Positions 16,812-25,271 of a stretch of 64,000 bases of DNA are shown here, piece by piece (positions within the stretch are counted from its first letter, which is position 1; each line of letters starts with the position of its first letter). The stretch is taken from assembly GCA_946535435.1 (NCBI GenBank), contig CAMNDM010000011.1:1-64000 (forward strand), in the 5' to 3' direction. This stretch comes from Physcocola sp002396385 (GTDB lineage: Bacteria; Bacteroidota; Bacteroidia; Bacteroidales; Paludibacteraceae). The notes below the pieces were generated by a model. The model was not told the DNA's origin. It made no database searches and was given only the letters and a program-made list of their open reading frames with translations. Made by a program: the position numbers and the translations under genes.

Positions 16812-18134
16812 TCAACCTAATTCCTGTAATAGTTCCTTATACATTGCCGACCATCCTTCCCAGCCGAATCCTTCCGCATCGGTTTGGTTCTCGTTGTGGA
16901 AAATAGTTACGAATTCCCCGTTAACTGCTTTGACTTTCTTTGCCATTTCCAGTACGTAGTGTTTGGCTGCATCGGCATCAAGACCCATATTTGCGTGCAG
17001 TGTCTTGTCCATTATGCAGAATGGGTGTATGACAAGTTTGCTTGCCCGTTCTTCTTGCAGGTCGTAAAAATGAAATGGTAGCGATGTCCCTGCTCTAAAT
17101 CCCGCATTGTTCGAATAGCCCATGGTGTAGTCGTCGGTTATTCCGTTGCTCTCCAGCATGCGGTAGTCGTTTGGCAGGTTGAAGAGCAGGTAGTGCGAAC
17201 GGCACAACTGTATTTGTTGCCCTGTATGGAATTCAAGAAGGCTTTTCTCTATGTTGAACAGTCTGGCATTGTGGGCTGAACGGTACGAGGGGTGCAGCCC
17301 CACACCGAATGTTTTCGATATGTTTTTCCTGGCAATTGCGTAGTGAAGGCTGGGTAACCATACTTTCTTGTCATATTTCCCATAGCATCCGCAGTGGAAG
17401 AAGAACAGGGTGTCTTTTGCATAGGGCGCGTGTGTGGCTGCCATTTCCTCTATATTGAAATAGGGGTCTTTCTCTACACGCATTACGGCTTTTAGCCTTT
17501 GTTTGGCCTGACGGCTCTTGCCGCTCATCAGGTCAGCCACGGCGTGCATACCGTTTATCAGCAGTCCTTTATGGCGGTAGGCATACACGTTGTCTACATC
17601 TATAGTTTTAAGATACCTGAAGTGCCGTTTGCTGTGTTCCATATCGGGAAACAGTTCATAGAGCCGGTTAAGGGCGGTTTGCATCCATTGGTCCACAACG
17701 GGCTCTTCCAAAAAGTTCTGTTTGTAGGCCAGACTGTCGGTTGCCTTGTAGCGGCCGTGCCTGTCTTTTTCGTGTGGCAGATATTCCTCGTATCGGCTGA
17801 GCAGGTAAAACGATGCTGCGAATATGTCGTAGGGTATGGTGTCGGGGTGGTCTTTCCCGGTTCTGAACATAAAGGTGCGTCCTTCCCATTGCTCTACGTC
17901 TATTTCAGTCTGTTCCCTTATTCCCTTCTCATACAGTATTTCTGCCGGTTTTATGTGCAGGCTTCTGCCTATGTGCTCGTAGGCGTAGCAGACTTTGGGC
18001 TGGTTGTCGGGTAGGGTATAGAATTGGTCGGCTTCATATTCCAGTCTGACCTCCATCCCATACATATGCTTGAACAACTCGTTTACAATATATTCTAAAC
18101 GGTTGCTTTTTTGCTCGGCGTAGATAACTATCAT
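16812..18134 (-). CDS. Polysaccharide deacetylase family protein
   Basis: The 440-residue protein has the two-part layout seen in many Bacteroidetes homologs: an N-terminal domain of about 170 residues, and then a NodB-like deacetylase barrel. The barrel shows LKTIDVDNVYAYRH, where the Asp pair corresponds to the metal and catalytic positions of NodB proteins. A later block contains GLHPSYRS (His and Ser) and a C-terminal VTIFHNENQTD with a conserved His. It has no signal peptide and probably acts on a cytoplasmic or lipid-linked glycan. Its ATG overlaps the radC stop by 4 bases, so translation is probably coupled. Confidence 0.75.
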   Translation of the reverse strand: MIVIYAEQKSNRLEYIVNELFKHMYGMEVRLEYEADQFYTLPDNQPKVCYAYEHIGRSLHIKPAEILYEKGIREQTEIDVEQWEGRTFMFRTGKDHPDTIPYDIFAASFYLLSRYEEYLPHEKDRHGRYKATDSLAYKQNFLEEPVVDQWMQTALNRLYELFPDMEHSKRHFRYLKTIDVDNVYAYRHKGLLINGMHAVADLMSGKSRQAKQRLKAVMRVEKDPYFNIEEMAATHAPYAKDTLFFFHCGCYGKYDKKVWLPSLHYAIARKNISKTFGVGLHPSYRSAHNARLFNIEKSLLEFHTGQQIQLCRSHYLLFNLPNDYRMLESNGITDDYTMGYSNNAGFRAGTSLPFHFYDLQEERASKLVIHPFCIMDKTLHANMGLDADAAKHYVLEMAKKVKAVNGEFVTIFHNENQTDAEGFGWEGWSAMYKELLQELG

Positions 18135-18883
18135 AGTTCTGAAAGAAGGTTTGAATCGTTGAAACTATAGTATTCTTCCTCCCCAATTATTATGTGGTCA
18201 AGGAATTGGATTTCAAAGAGTTTGCAGGCTTCCTTCAACTTCTTTGTTATCTGCTTGTCTTGCATACTTGGAGTCAGGTTTCCCGAGGGGTGGTTGTGCA
18301 GTAACACAATGGCATTGCAGTGCCGCCGGTCAAGTATGCTGCGCATTATTTTCTTGTTGTCGAATAGGGTCGCTGTCGACGTCCCTTCCGACACTTTCCC
18401 ACAGTCTATCACTGTAAGGTTGTGCCTAAGGTAGATTATCCACATCTCTTCATGTGTCAGATATTCCAACCTCGGTTTCATGTAATGGAATATATCTTCC
18501 GACGATTTTAGTAGTATTCTGTCTTCATTATTTTCTGTCGGAACACGGTGCCCAAGCTCAAGTGCGGCCTTTATGGTGATGGCTTTCGCTGGTCCTATTC
18601 CTTCTGTCTGGGTCAATGCGCGCCAATCTAAATCGTATAGGTTGCGTAACTTGTTACCAGTCTTTTCCAATAGTTCCTGGCATACCTCTATGGCGGTTTT
18701 CTTTGTTGTTCCGGTGCCAATCAGTATGGCAAGTAGCTCGCTGTTGCTTAACGATCTGGCCCCGTTTGCCATCAGTTTCTCACGGGGCTTGTCTTCATCA
18801 GCGAAGCTGGTTATGGGTTTATGGCTATGGTCGCCCCCCGTCGACGGAGGGTTGCCTTTCTGTGCTGGGTGCTCGTTTTCCAT
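18131..18883 (-). CDS. radC: RadC family JAB-domain protein
   Basis: An N-terminal helix-hairpin-helix region (about residues 40-110, with LTQTEGIGPAKA) precedes a JAB/MPN metalloprotease-like domain, with the zinc motif HNHPSGNLTPSMQD near residue 197 and the upstream Glu in SEGTSTATLF. The family was once linked to DNA repair, but its real function is unsettled. The ATG at 18883 begins MENEHPAQKGNPP; an in-frame ATG at 18979 would run 33 codons into the upstream acyltransferase gene. The protein has 250 residues, with a low-complexity first 30. It is embedded in an envelope operon and overlaps the deacetylase gene by 4 bases. Confidence 0.9.
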   Translation of the reverse strand: MENEHPAQKGNPPSTGGDHSHKPITSFADEDKPREKLMANGARSLSNSELLAILIGTGTTKKTAIEVCQELLEKTGNKLRNLYDLDWRALTQTEGIGPAKAITIKAALELGHRVPTENNEDRILLKSSEDIFHYMKPRLEYLTHEEMWIIYLRHNLTVIDCGKVSEGTSTATLFDNKKIMRSILDRRHCNAIVLLHNHPSGNLTPSMQDKQITKKLKEACKLFEIQFLDHIIIGEEEYYSFNDSNLLSEL

Positions 18884-18896
18884 AGTTAGCCTTTCT

Positions 18897-20054
18897 TTAA
18901 TCGTTATTTGTTGCGGCAAGGTGGTTGATGAGTGGATTAGAGTACATTTCAAGCAGCTTGCCCCTGAGATAATCCTCATCTTTATTATCCAACTCTATTT
19001 TTCCCAACTGGCCCGATATATACTGGTCGAATCTCTCTTTGTCGGCTGCTGTGTAGTGGCTGGCAAATTGGCTGTTACCGTTGCGCTCGTCAAGCGCGAC
19101 GTAATTGATAGGGTAGATGCGGTAATTTTTATGGATGTGTTGGTCAATTAACTTCTGGACGGCCGCAATTACAGTTGCGCGGTTGTCGTCGTCGCTAACC
19201 ATTTTGTCTAGTTCTTCGTTAATGCTGTCTGTCACCTCGTAGTGAACGTTGCCTTTGTATCCGAGAATACCCGTCTTCATACTCAGTATGTCGTCGGCTT
19301 TGGTCTTTTTGAAATCGGCATTGTCCCGTTTCTGTTGGAACTCTTTTGCTTTCAGATAGTCGCATCCGTCGAATTCGTAGCTTATGCTGACAGGGGTTAT
19401 GTTCAGTTCCATAAAGCCCTGCTTCATGTTTTTTCCGCTACTCATGCTCAGCATTTTCAGCACACTTTCCTGTACGGTGTCGTTCGAGTCTTTGGCACGC
19501 CCCTCTCGTTCGGCCAGCCAGATGGAGTCTTTCCCTTCGGTAATCTGACGCCGGATATACGATGATAGCTTTACCGATGCGCTATAGATGTCACGGGTCG
19601 ATCCGCTCCGCTTGACAATGAAGTTCTTGTTGAGTTTCATCATGTCTGTTATCCATTGTTTGGCGCACAGGTTGTCTCCTATGGCGTTTTGGGCGGTGTC
19701 CATATCGTTCATCAACATCAGGGTGTCGAGGAATGCGGCATCCATAATGATGTCTCTGTGGTTCGATGTGTAGAGGTATTTTTTCCCGTCTTTGTGTTTC
19801 TCCAAACCGTTAATCGTCAGACTGTCTGCCGTCTTGTCGGCGACACTCATTACAAAACGGGCAATTACGTTCTTTTGAAATTCATATATGGTTTTTATGC
19901 TTAGAAAATACTGTCGCATTTCTTCTGCCTTGTCCTTGTATATAAACTCCAATACGGTCTTCAGTTCGGGCTCGTCGCAAACACGTACGAAGGCATTGTG
20001 TGCTTCTTCGTTGTTATATGGGCGTATATATTCTTCGTTATATTCTGGTTCCAT
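18897..20054 (-). CDS. Putative glycerolipid acyltransferase (PlsC-like)
   Basis: The acyltransferase active-site motif NHRDIIMD (HxxxxD) lies near residue 98, preceded by a segment that sets up the usual PlsC fold. A second block WLAEREGRAKD near residue 180 resembles the EGxR substrate motif. At 385 residues it is longer than PlsC proteins, with an extra C-terminal region of about 150 residues. It has no clear membrane helix. The likely reaction is transfer of a fatty acyl group to a glycerophospholipid or lipid A precursor; the substrate is not known. It follows WbqC by 27 bases. Confidence 0.75.
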   Translation of the reverse strand: MEPEYNEEYIRPYNNEEAHNAFVRVCDEPELKTVLEFIYKDKAEEMRQYFLSIKTIYEFQKNVIARFVMSVADKTADSLTINGLEKHKDGKKYLYTSNHRDIIMDAAFLDTLMLMNDMDTAQNAIGDNLCAKQWITDMMKLNKNFIVKRSGSTRDIYSASVKLSSYIRRQITEGKDSIWLAEREGRAKDSNDTVQESVLKMLSMSSGKNMKQGFMELNITPVSISYEFDGCDYLKAKEFQQKRDNADFKKTKADDILSMKTGILGYKGNVHYEVTDSINEELDKMVSDDDNRATVIAAVQKLIDQHIHKNYRIYPINYVALDERNGNSQFASHYTAADKERFDQYISGQLGKIELDNKDEDYLRGKLLEMYSNPLINHLAATNND

Positions 20055-20081
20055 TGTCTTCCTCTTTCTTTTTTATTTATA

Positions 20082-20675
20082 CTATAAGTATTTGTATGCT
20101 TCTGGACCTTCGTTTAAAACCAGGTCTATAATGCTTAAATCGGTCTGAAAACCAAAACGGTTCTCAAATACTTGGTGGTAGGGCTTGCATTGGGTGCTTC
20201 CCTTTTTTGGGGTGAACAATTCGCGCAGGTCCTTTCCGTTTATGTCTGCCTCGTATTGGTCGGTAAAGACCATTGGAATGTGCATTTGCATCAGTTCGCA
20301 GACTTTCTCGTGCAATTTCAGGTTGAAATCGAGGAGGTATGTCTCTTCCTTCTCATAAAAGCCTATCAGTTCGTCGGAAAAATACTCGAAATAGGGACTT
20401 GTCCTGTAGGCGCTCTCAATTGCATTCCAATGCACCTGTTGCCAATTTTGTTGGTAGGCTATCTTCACATCGCGCATTACCGTCTTTTGTCCGTTTCGCT
20501 CTATGGGTATTGTCAGGTCCATCACTTTGTTGGCTGTGGCAATACGGCAGCGGTTCCTGTAGGTCTGTTTGGTATAGTGTTCCCATTTCTCTATTACAGG
20601 CTGCTGGCTTTGTAGCAGCAAACTGTAGTACGATGTAGGACCCAGATAGCAGCTGGGGAAAAGGGTGATGTCCAT
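20082..20675 (-). CDS. WbqC-like protein
   Basis: The 197-residue protein matches the WbqC family: an N-terminal LFPSCYLGPTSYYSLL segment, the KQTYRNRCRIATAN block near residue 36 with basic residues, and TIPIERNG and VHWNAIESAYRTSPYF. WbqC proteins are found in O-antigen and envelope clusters and are of uncertain biochemical role. It lies 7 bases downstream of the Ig-like lipoprotein gene, within the six-gene minus-strand operon. Confidence 0.87.
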   Translation of the reverse strand: MDITLFPSCYLGPTSYYSLLLQSQQPVIEKWEHYTKQTYRNRCRIATANKVMDLTIPIERNGQKTVMRDVKIAYQQNWQQVHWNAIESAYRTSPYFEYFSDELIGFYEKEETYLLDFNLKLHEKVCELMQMHIPMVFTDQYEADINGKDLRELFTPKKGSTQCKPYHQVFENRFGFQTDLSIIDLVLNEGPEAYKYL

Positions 20676-20682
20676 AGGGCCC

Positions 20683-22491
20683 TTATTTCTTTTTGTCTTT
20701 ATTGTTCAAACCGGCCGGACGTTGGTCGGCTTGTCTTTTCGACTTTATGTCCCAGTCCTCTTCCCTATCCCAGTTGGCTCTTAATGTAATCTTCTCTGGG
20801 TAGTAGTAGGTGTTCTCTGGCTCGGTTTTGGAGTCGTAGTCGCCTGTCGTCCATTTCCCGTCGTTGTTCGTGTCTTCTGTTAGCCTGATATAGTAGTCAG
20901 AAGGATCCAGATTCTCGAACCTGATTTTCCCTCCATTCACCGGTACGGTCCTTATAACGGCTTCGCTTCCGTTCAAAAGCTCGGCAAAGGCTGGCATAGC
21001 GGCATTCTTGATGGTTAGCTCCAAATTAGAGTAGTCGCTCTTTTTCTTGAACTTGAATTGGGTTTCCAAACGTTCTTTGTTCGCAAAACCGCTTAAATCT
21101 CTCACCATTCCGCTGTCGATACGGATACGGTAAAGTTTTTCCGGTTCGAATGCCATATTTATTTCGTATTCTCTTGGTGCGTTGGCAACAGGTTGGATGT
21201 CAAATTCAATCTCTTTCCACAGGGTGTCTGCCTTTTCTTGAACTTTGACTTGCTCTTTCGACAATGCCATTACCGGTGTCTTCCATTTAAGTTTCGGTTT
21301 GGCGTATATTTCAACCTGTCGCTTCATCTCGAATTCCGGCCCCTTGTATTTCTTCTCCCGTTTCCACTTTTTCGCATAAAGTTGGATGGTGTCTCTTTTG
21401 GGTACGAAGCGTTCCAACGAATCGGTCTTCTCGTAGTCTATGGCAAACCTTATAGTGTCCATCTGTGCAACAAGTGTGTCTGTAATCCAATAGGTGAGGG
21501 TGTCGAATGTAACCCCGGTGCCTATCCGGTACCAGTCCTTACTCTTGAAATTCAGTGGGGTGATGGTCGGCAGCTGTTTCTTCTCGTTGACAAAACTCAG
21601 CACAATTTGCTCTTTCTCCTTCCATGCCGCGTTTTTGAAGTACTGCAGGTGTTTGATTTCTTTATAGAAGCGTAACACGAGCGAGTCTGGCTTGAATAGG
21701 CTGACTTTGCGTGTTTTTATAGTGTCGATGGTGGTGGAGTCTTTGTATACAGTGTCGCGTTTTGTCTGCTCTATGCGGCTGGTTTTCACGCGGGATCCGA
21801 GTACGGCGATACCTTCGGTTTTATCGTCGTATTTGTAGTTGCTGTTTACGTCTTTTAGGGCGTAGATGCTGTATTCCCTTTCTTTCAGACCGCGTATCTT
21901 GAAGATTCCTTTGTTGTCGGTTTTTGCCACATAGTCCATCTTGTGCTTTTTGAACACGCTGTCGGCGTCTGACTCGTAGGCTCCGACATAAACCCCTTGC
22001 ACAGGGGCAAGCGTGTGCGCATCCACCAGTTTTCCGCTGATGGCGAACGAATCGACAGTGTTTCCTGTGCTGAAACTGATGAAATAGTCGTTGATGGCGT
22101 TCCCTTCGTTGTTGTCTATAATCGAGTTGCCAAAGTCAATAATATAGGTGCGGTCGGGTATCAGGCTGTCTTCTAATTCAACTGTCACCTTCTTTCCTAA
22201 CGAAGATACGCTGAACGGATTTTCCTGTGGCGGTGATACCACCACTTTGTTGTAGGCGTCGCTCAGCTGGATGTATTCGTCGAAACTTATGGTGATTTTC
22301 TTGTTGTTGTAGTTTTTTTCGTTGGGTGCAGGTGTGCTGCCCACGTATTTGGGCGCGCTATAGTCTTTTAATCCGCCTTGCGGACCTGAACCCATATTGG
22401 CGCAACTGGTGGCTATGAGGCCGGCAGCGACAGCGACCGCAATGTGTCTCAGTTTTATTGTTGTTCCTCTTTGTTGGGAGTTTGATTCCAT
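20683..22491 (-). CDS. Ig-like (SbsA-type) domain lipoprotein
   Basis: The N-terminus has a cytoplasmic basic stretch, a hydrophobic core and a lipobox LIATSC (Cys30), so this is a lipoprotein of 602 residues. An SbsA-type Ig-like domain follows at about residues 45-145, with the signature ISFDEYIQL and the RTYIIDFGNSI strand. A second region (ISGKLVDAHTLAPVQGVYVG) resembles a carboxypeptidase-regulatory-like beta-sandwich, and the C-terminal segment has YYIRLTEDTNNDGKW. The family is widespread in Bacteroidetes, and its function is not established. Genes for cell-wall and lipid proteins surround it. Confidence 0.85.
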   Translation of the reverse strand: MESNSQQRGTTIKLRHIAVAVAAGLIATSCANMGSGPQGGLKDYSAPKYVGSTPAPNEKNYNNKKITISFDEYIQLSDAYNKVVVSPPQENPFSVSSLGKKVTVELEDSLIPDRTYIIDFGNSIIDNNEGNAINDYFISFSTGNTVDSFAISGKLVDAHTLAPVQGVYVGAYESDADSVFKKHKMDYVAKTDNKGIFKIRGLKEREYSIYALKDVNSNYKYDDKTEGIAVLGSRVKTSRIEQTKRDTVYKDSTTIDTIKTRKVSLFKPDSLVLRFYKEIKHLQYFKNAAWKEKEQIVLSFVNEKKQLPTITPLNFKSKDWYRIGTGVTFDTLTYWITDTLVAQMDTIRFAIDYEKTDSLERFVPKRDTIQLYAKKWKREKKYKGPEFEMKRQVEIYAKPKLKWKTPVMALSKEQVKVQEKADTLWKEIEFDIQPVANAPREYEINMAFEPEKLYRIRIDSGMVRDLSGFANKERLETQFKFKKKSDYSNLELTIKNAAMPAFAELLNGSEAVIRTVPVNGGKIRFENLDPSDYYIRLTEDTNNDGKWTTGDYDSKTEPENTYYYPEKITLRANWDREEDWDIKSKRQADQRPAGLNNKDKKK

Positions 22492-22522
22492 CTCTTTCTG
22501 TTTTTCTTTGATTCTGTAGTGG

Positions 22523-23359
22523 CTACCACTTCTTAATTATAACAGTACTGCCTTCAGCCGGAGTCTCACCTTTTTTTACTTTGTTGTACCATCTGATTTC
22601 CCAGTTCTTCAACCCGAATTCTTTGGCTATACCTTCGTAAGTGTCGTTTGCCCGTGCAATTACAACGTGTTTGCCGTTCTTCTTGAAGGCGGTATGGGTG
22701 TTGCTTGCGTCAACGGTTCCCATAGAACTCTTCAGTACGTATTCAACTTTCTTTTTCTCGTTTGCGTTGTCGCCTTGTTTGTCGGAAGAGTTGTTCTTGT
22801 CTTTATTCCCTTCTGAAGGGGAGTCTTTTTTGTCCTTCTTTTTCTTTATGTCTTTGTCGTACTTGTCCAGTCCGTATTCCTCGATAAGGCTGATAAGCCG
22901 GTTCGCGTAATTGGGGTCGGTGGCGTAGCCGCATTGCTTCAGTCCTTTAGCCCATCCTTTATAGTCGGTGCTTTTTAATTCGAACAATGAGGCATAGCGC
23001 GGACGGCTTGCCAAAAATTCTGAGTGGTCTTTATACGAGTCTTTCGGGTCGGTATATTTTCTGAAGCATTCTCCTTTCTCGTCATCGTCGAAATAGACGC
23101 GGTCGCCCTTCCAGTCGTGGCACTTGATGCCGAAGTGGTTGTTGCTTTCCTTCGAGAGCTGGCTGAGGCCGGCACCACTTTCCAGCAGGCCCTGTGCAAG
23201 GGTAATGCTGGCAGGAATGCCGTAATCTTTCATTTCCTCAACGGCAATCTTGTTGTATTTGTCTATGTAGTCCAAAAAACTTTGGAGTTGTTTGCTGTAT
23301 GCGGTATGGGCTATCATAAAGAAGCCTACGCAGGTGATGAACAGTTTGTTTATTTTCAT
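22523..23359 (-). CDS. Exported glucosaminidase with C-terminal LysM-like domain
   Basis: A signal peptide (residues 1-22) precedes a GH73 N-acetylglucosaminidase domain with ASITLAQGLLESGAGLS (catalytic Glu near residue 62), NNHFGIKCHDWKG and a YATDPNYANRL block. A low-complexity Lys/Asp/Asn/Ser linker of about 50 residues leads to a C-terminal LysM-like segment (VIARANDTYEGIAKEFGLK) that would hold peptidoglycan. It probably trims murein during growth or division. It is the first gene of the six-gene minus-strand operon; the 538-base region upstream holds the operon's promoter and the start of the accessory island. Confidence 0.88.
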   Translation of the reverse strand: MKINKLFITCVGFFMIAHTAYSKQLQSFLDYIDKYNKIAVEEMKDYGIPASITLAQGLLESGAGLSQLSKESNNHFGIKCHDWKGDRVYFDDDEKGECFRKYTDPKDSYKDHSEFLASRPRYASLFELKSTDYKGWAKGLKQCGYATDPNYANRLISLIEEYGLDKYDKDIKKKKDKKDSPSEGNKDKNNSSDKQGDNANEKKKVEYVLKSSMGTVDASNTHTAFKKNGKHVVIARANDTYEGIAKEFGLKNWEIRWYNKVKKGETPAEGSTVIIKKW

Positions 23360-23577
23360 GTTGCTATTTGCCTACTATCTTGCAAATTTAACAAAGTTTG
23401 TGTGATATTCCCTTTTCTATGTTAAGTTTGTGGACAAATTTATGTTTTTTGTTTATAGCTTTGCCAACATATTTTCGTTTTAGGGTGGTGTCTTGTATCC
23501 TTATTCCGATCTTCAAAATAGGGGTTAAACGCCACTTCAAGCAGAGGTGCAATTGTGAATGTTGAATCCTGTCTTTG

Positions 23578-23619
23578 ACAAACAATTGTCAAAAATTTCA
23601 AATATTGACGATTGTTTGT
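23578..23619. repeat. Imperfect inverted repeat, 15 bp arms
   Basis: ACAAACAATTGTCAA (23578-23592) and TTGACGATTGTTTGT (23605-23619) are inverted copies with one mismatch, which is a G-T pair in RNA, and a 12-base loop. There is no T tract. It could be an operator, an element end or an RNA structure. Confidence 0.6.
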
Positions 23620-23676
23620 TGTGCGTGGTTTGGTTACAGCTTCTCAAACCATGACCTGCAAATTCTTTTCATGTTA

Positions 23677-23719
23677 TGTTGGCAATATGATAAAATTCGA
23701 CAGAACTGAAGTCTCTGTC
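23677..23719 (+). repeat. 43-bp direct repeat, copy 1
   Basis: It is identical over 43 bases to 25040-25082, and a weaker match continues for about 65 more bases to roughly 23786, ending near GTGAGTT. The two copies bracket the Fic gene. Confidence 0.85.
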
Positions 23720-23897
23720 GGTTTTAATCCTTAACTTTGTTATAATCCATTGTTGCTATTTCCAAAACATCAATATTTAGTGAGTTCCCTTTACGGACTT
23801 GCACCAATGGACGGAGAATCCTGTAAAGGAATTACAAAAGATGCTTGAAGAAGCGTTCCGTGGAATCGGTTACGGCATATTAAAAGGAGGAAGGACG

Positions 23898-24950
23898 ATG
23901 ACGCAACAAGACAAAGATACATTGATTAAATTGCTGAATCAATATAAGGATTTAGGCATTTTGGAACAGATAGACTTCCAAAAATTCTATATCTACTCCA
24001 TTATTGCCCATTCCACAGCCATTGAAGGCAGCACCGTGACAGAGGTGGAGGCACAACTCCTCTTCGACGAGGGTATCACCAGCAGTAAACGCACGATACA
24101 GGAGCAGATGATGAACCTCGATCTTAAGGCCGCATACGAATATGGAATGAAATGGATTCAGCGACACGAGCCTATAACTGTAGATTGGCTTATCTCGTTG
24201 GCTGCTAAAGTAATGAGCCATACCGGTAGCGAATATAACACAATGATTGGCAGTTTTTCGGCTGCACGAGGTGAGTTGCGCAAACTGAATGTAAGTGCGG
24301 GACTTGGTGGACCGTCGTATATGTCGTACCAGAAAGTGCCGTCACGTCTTGCCGCTTTTTGTGAAGAACTGAACAAACGTCGCATTTCGGTCGACAAGAC
24401 AGACCCCTGTGCTATCTATCACCTCAGTTTTTGGGCTCACTACGAACTGGTGACCATTCATCCGTGGGCAGATGGCAATGGGCGTACCAGCCGTTTGCTG
24501 ATGAACTTGTTGCAAATGGAATACGACTTGTTGCCAGTGCGAGTGCTCAAAGAAGACAAGATAGCTTATATCCAGGCTCTTGTTGATACAAGAAATACTG
24601 AAGATATTGGCATCTTTGTTGATAGCATGACGCAGTTGCATATTGAACACCTGCGTAGTGATATAGACAAATTCCTTAAGACGACAGAAGAATTTAGTGA
24701 TAGGAGAATAGAAACTATCCAGAAAAATGTTGTAGAAAGTTCACAGAAAACGCAACAGAAAACGCAACAGAAAACGCAACAGAAAATTTTGAATCTAATA
24801 AAACAAAATCCCAATATCACGACACAAGAAATGTCTGATTTAATTGGGATTGACAGAAGTAATATTTGGCGAAACATGAAAAAGATGCAGCAAAAAGGCC
24901 TCATCCGTCGTGTCGGTCCCGACAAAGGCGGCCACTGGGAATTGCTTTAG
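23898..24950 (+). CDS. Fic family protein with winged-helix C-terminus
   Basis: Fic proteins usually transfer AMP from ATP to a target hydroxyl. The catalytic motif HPWADGNGR (residues 188-196) is intact, and an N-terminal inhibitory motif STAIEG (residues 39-44) fits the class II [S/T]xxxE[G/N] pattern, so the protein is probably self-inhibited. A linker with repeated KTQQ (about residues 284-296) leads to a winged-helix domain (296-350) with ITTQEMSDLIGIDRSNIWR, suggesting DNA binding or autoregulation. The start at 23898 is chosen because a perfect AAGGAGG lies 7 bases before it; upstream in-frame codons (TTG 23799, ATG 23841) would add 33 or 19 residues. The gene is flanked by 43-bp direct repeats. 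Confidence 0.88.
   Translation: MTQQDKDTLIKLLNQYKDLGILEQIDFQKFYIYSIIAHSTAIEGSTVTEVEAQLLFDEGITSSKRTIQEQMMNLDLKAAYEYGMKWIQRHEPITVDWLISLAAKVMSHTGSEYNTMIGSFSAARGELRKLNVSAGLGGPSYMSYQKVPSRLAAFCEELNKRRISVDKTDPCAIYHLSFWAHYELVTIHPWADGNGRTSRLLMNLLQMEYDLLPVRVLKEDKIAYIQALVDTRNTEDIGIFVDSMTQLHIEHLRSDIDKFLKTTEEFSDRRIETIQKNVVESSQKTQQKTQQKTQQKILNLIKQNPNITTQEMSDLIGIDRSNIWRNMKKMQQKGLIRRVGPDKGGHWELL
24744..24786 (+). repeat. 12-bp tandem repeat inside the Fic gene
   Basis: Three full units of CAGAAAACGCAA and a partial fourth lie head to tail. Each unit is 12 bases, so gain or loss of units keeps the frame and changes only the length of the QKTQ linker. Confidence 0.9.
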
Positions 24951-25039
24951 CAATCATAAAAACCGATTTTTTAACAAATAGTGAAGTTCCCCCCGCTGCC
25001 AAAACAGGTGTCTCGTTGCTAATATGTGTTGGAGTTTCT

Positions 25040-25082
25040 TGTTGGCAATATGATAAAATTCGACAGAACTGAAGTCTCTGTC
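25040..25082 (+). repeat. 43-bp direct repeat, copy 2
   Basis: It is a perfect copy of 23677-23719, and the similarity decays over the next 65 or so bases to about 25150. Confidence 0.85.
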
Positions 25083-25211
25083 ACTTTTAATACTTACTCT
25101 TTGTCAAAATCCATTGATGTTTTTATCAAAAGCACCAATATATGTGAGTTTTATAATAATGTAGAAACCCTTAGAATTGATTTTTTTCTCAGGATGTCAG
25201 ATTATGATTAA
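25050..25211 (+). CDS. Doubtful 53-aa reading frame starting in the direct repeat
   Basis: An ATG inside the repeat opens a frame that begins MIKFDRTEVSVTFN and runs 53 codons to the TAA ending at 25211. In the first repeat copy the same frame begins identically but stops after 15 further codons. This could be a small real gene of which copy 1 is a broken remnant, or an accident of a repeated regulatory region. No family recognised. Confidence 0.25.
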   Translation: MIKFDRTEVSVTFNTYSLSKSIDVFIKSTNICEFYNNVETLRIDFFLRMSDYD

Positions 25212-25223
25212 AGAACTACTTCG

Positions 25224-25231
25224 TATATTTG
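25224..25231 (+). promoter_or_regulatory. -7 promoter motif for the exported hypothetical gene
   Basis: TATATTTG fits TAnnTTTG 41 bases before the ATG at 25272; no -33 TTTG is seen at the right distance. Confidence 0.4.
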
Positions 25232-25271
25232 TAGGTATTATGTAAAACTAATGTAAAACTAAAAAAGTATT

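Larger units (their letters stand above)
23360..23897. other. Long non-coding region at the island boundary
   Basis: This 538-base stretch holds the 5' region of the glucosaminidase operon on the left, an imperfect inverted repeat (23578-23619), and the first copy of a 43-bp direct repeat (23677-23719). It also holds an open frame from about 23799 that runs in frame into the Fic gene. The frame has an internal ATG at 23841, so a longer Fic protein is possible. A minus-strand frame at 23388-23585 (65 codons) has no recognised product. Confidence 0.5.
24951..25271. other. Intergenic region after Fic with second direct-repeat copy
   Basis: This 321-base stretch contains the second 43-bp repeat copy (25040-25082) and a doubtful small frame (25050-25211). 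It also contains a TATATTTG -7-like element (25224-25231) in front of the next gene. I see no other structure. Confidence 0.5.

Noticed and set aside
23388..23585. 65-codon minus-strand frame upstream of the glucosaminidase
   Set aside because: It has no recognised domain and overlaps the likely promoter region and the inverted repeat; it was kept only as part of the gap description.
24744..24786. CRISPR or phase-variation switch in the Fic gene
   Set aside because: The unit is 12 bases without spacers and is a multiple of three, so it cannot switch the gene on and off by frameshift.
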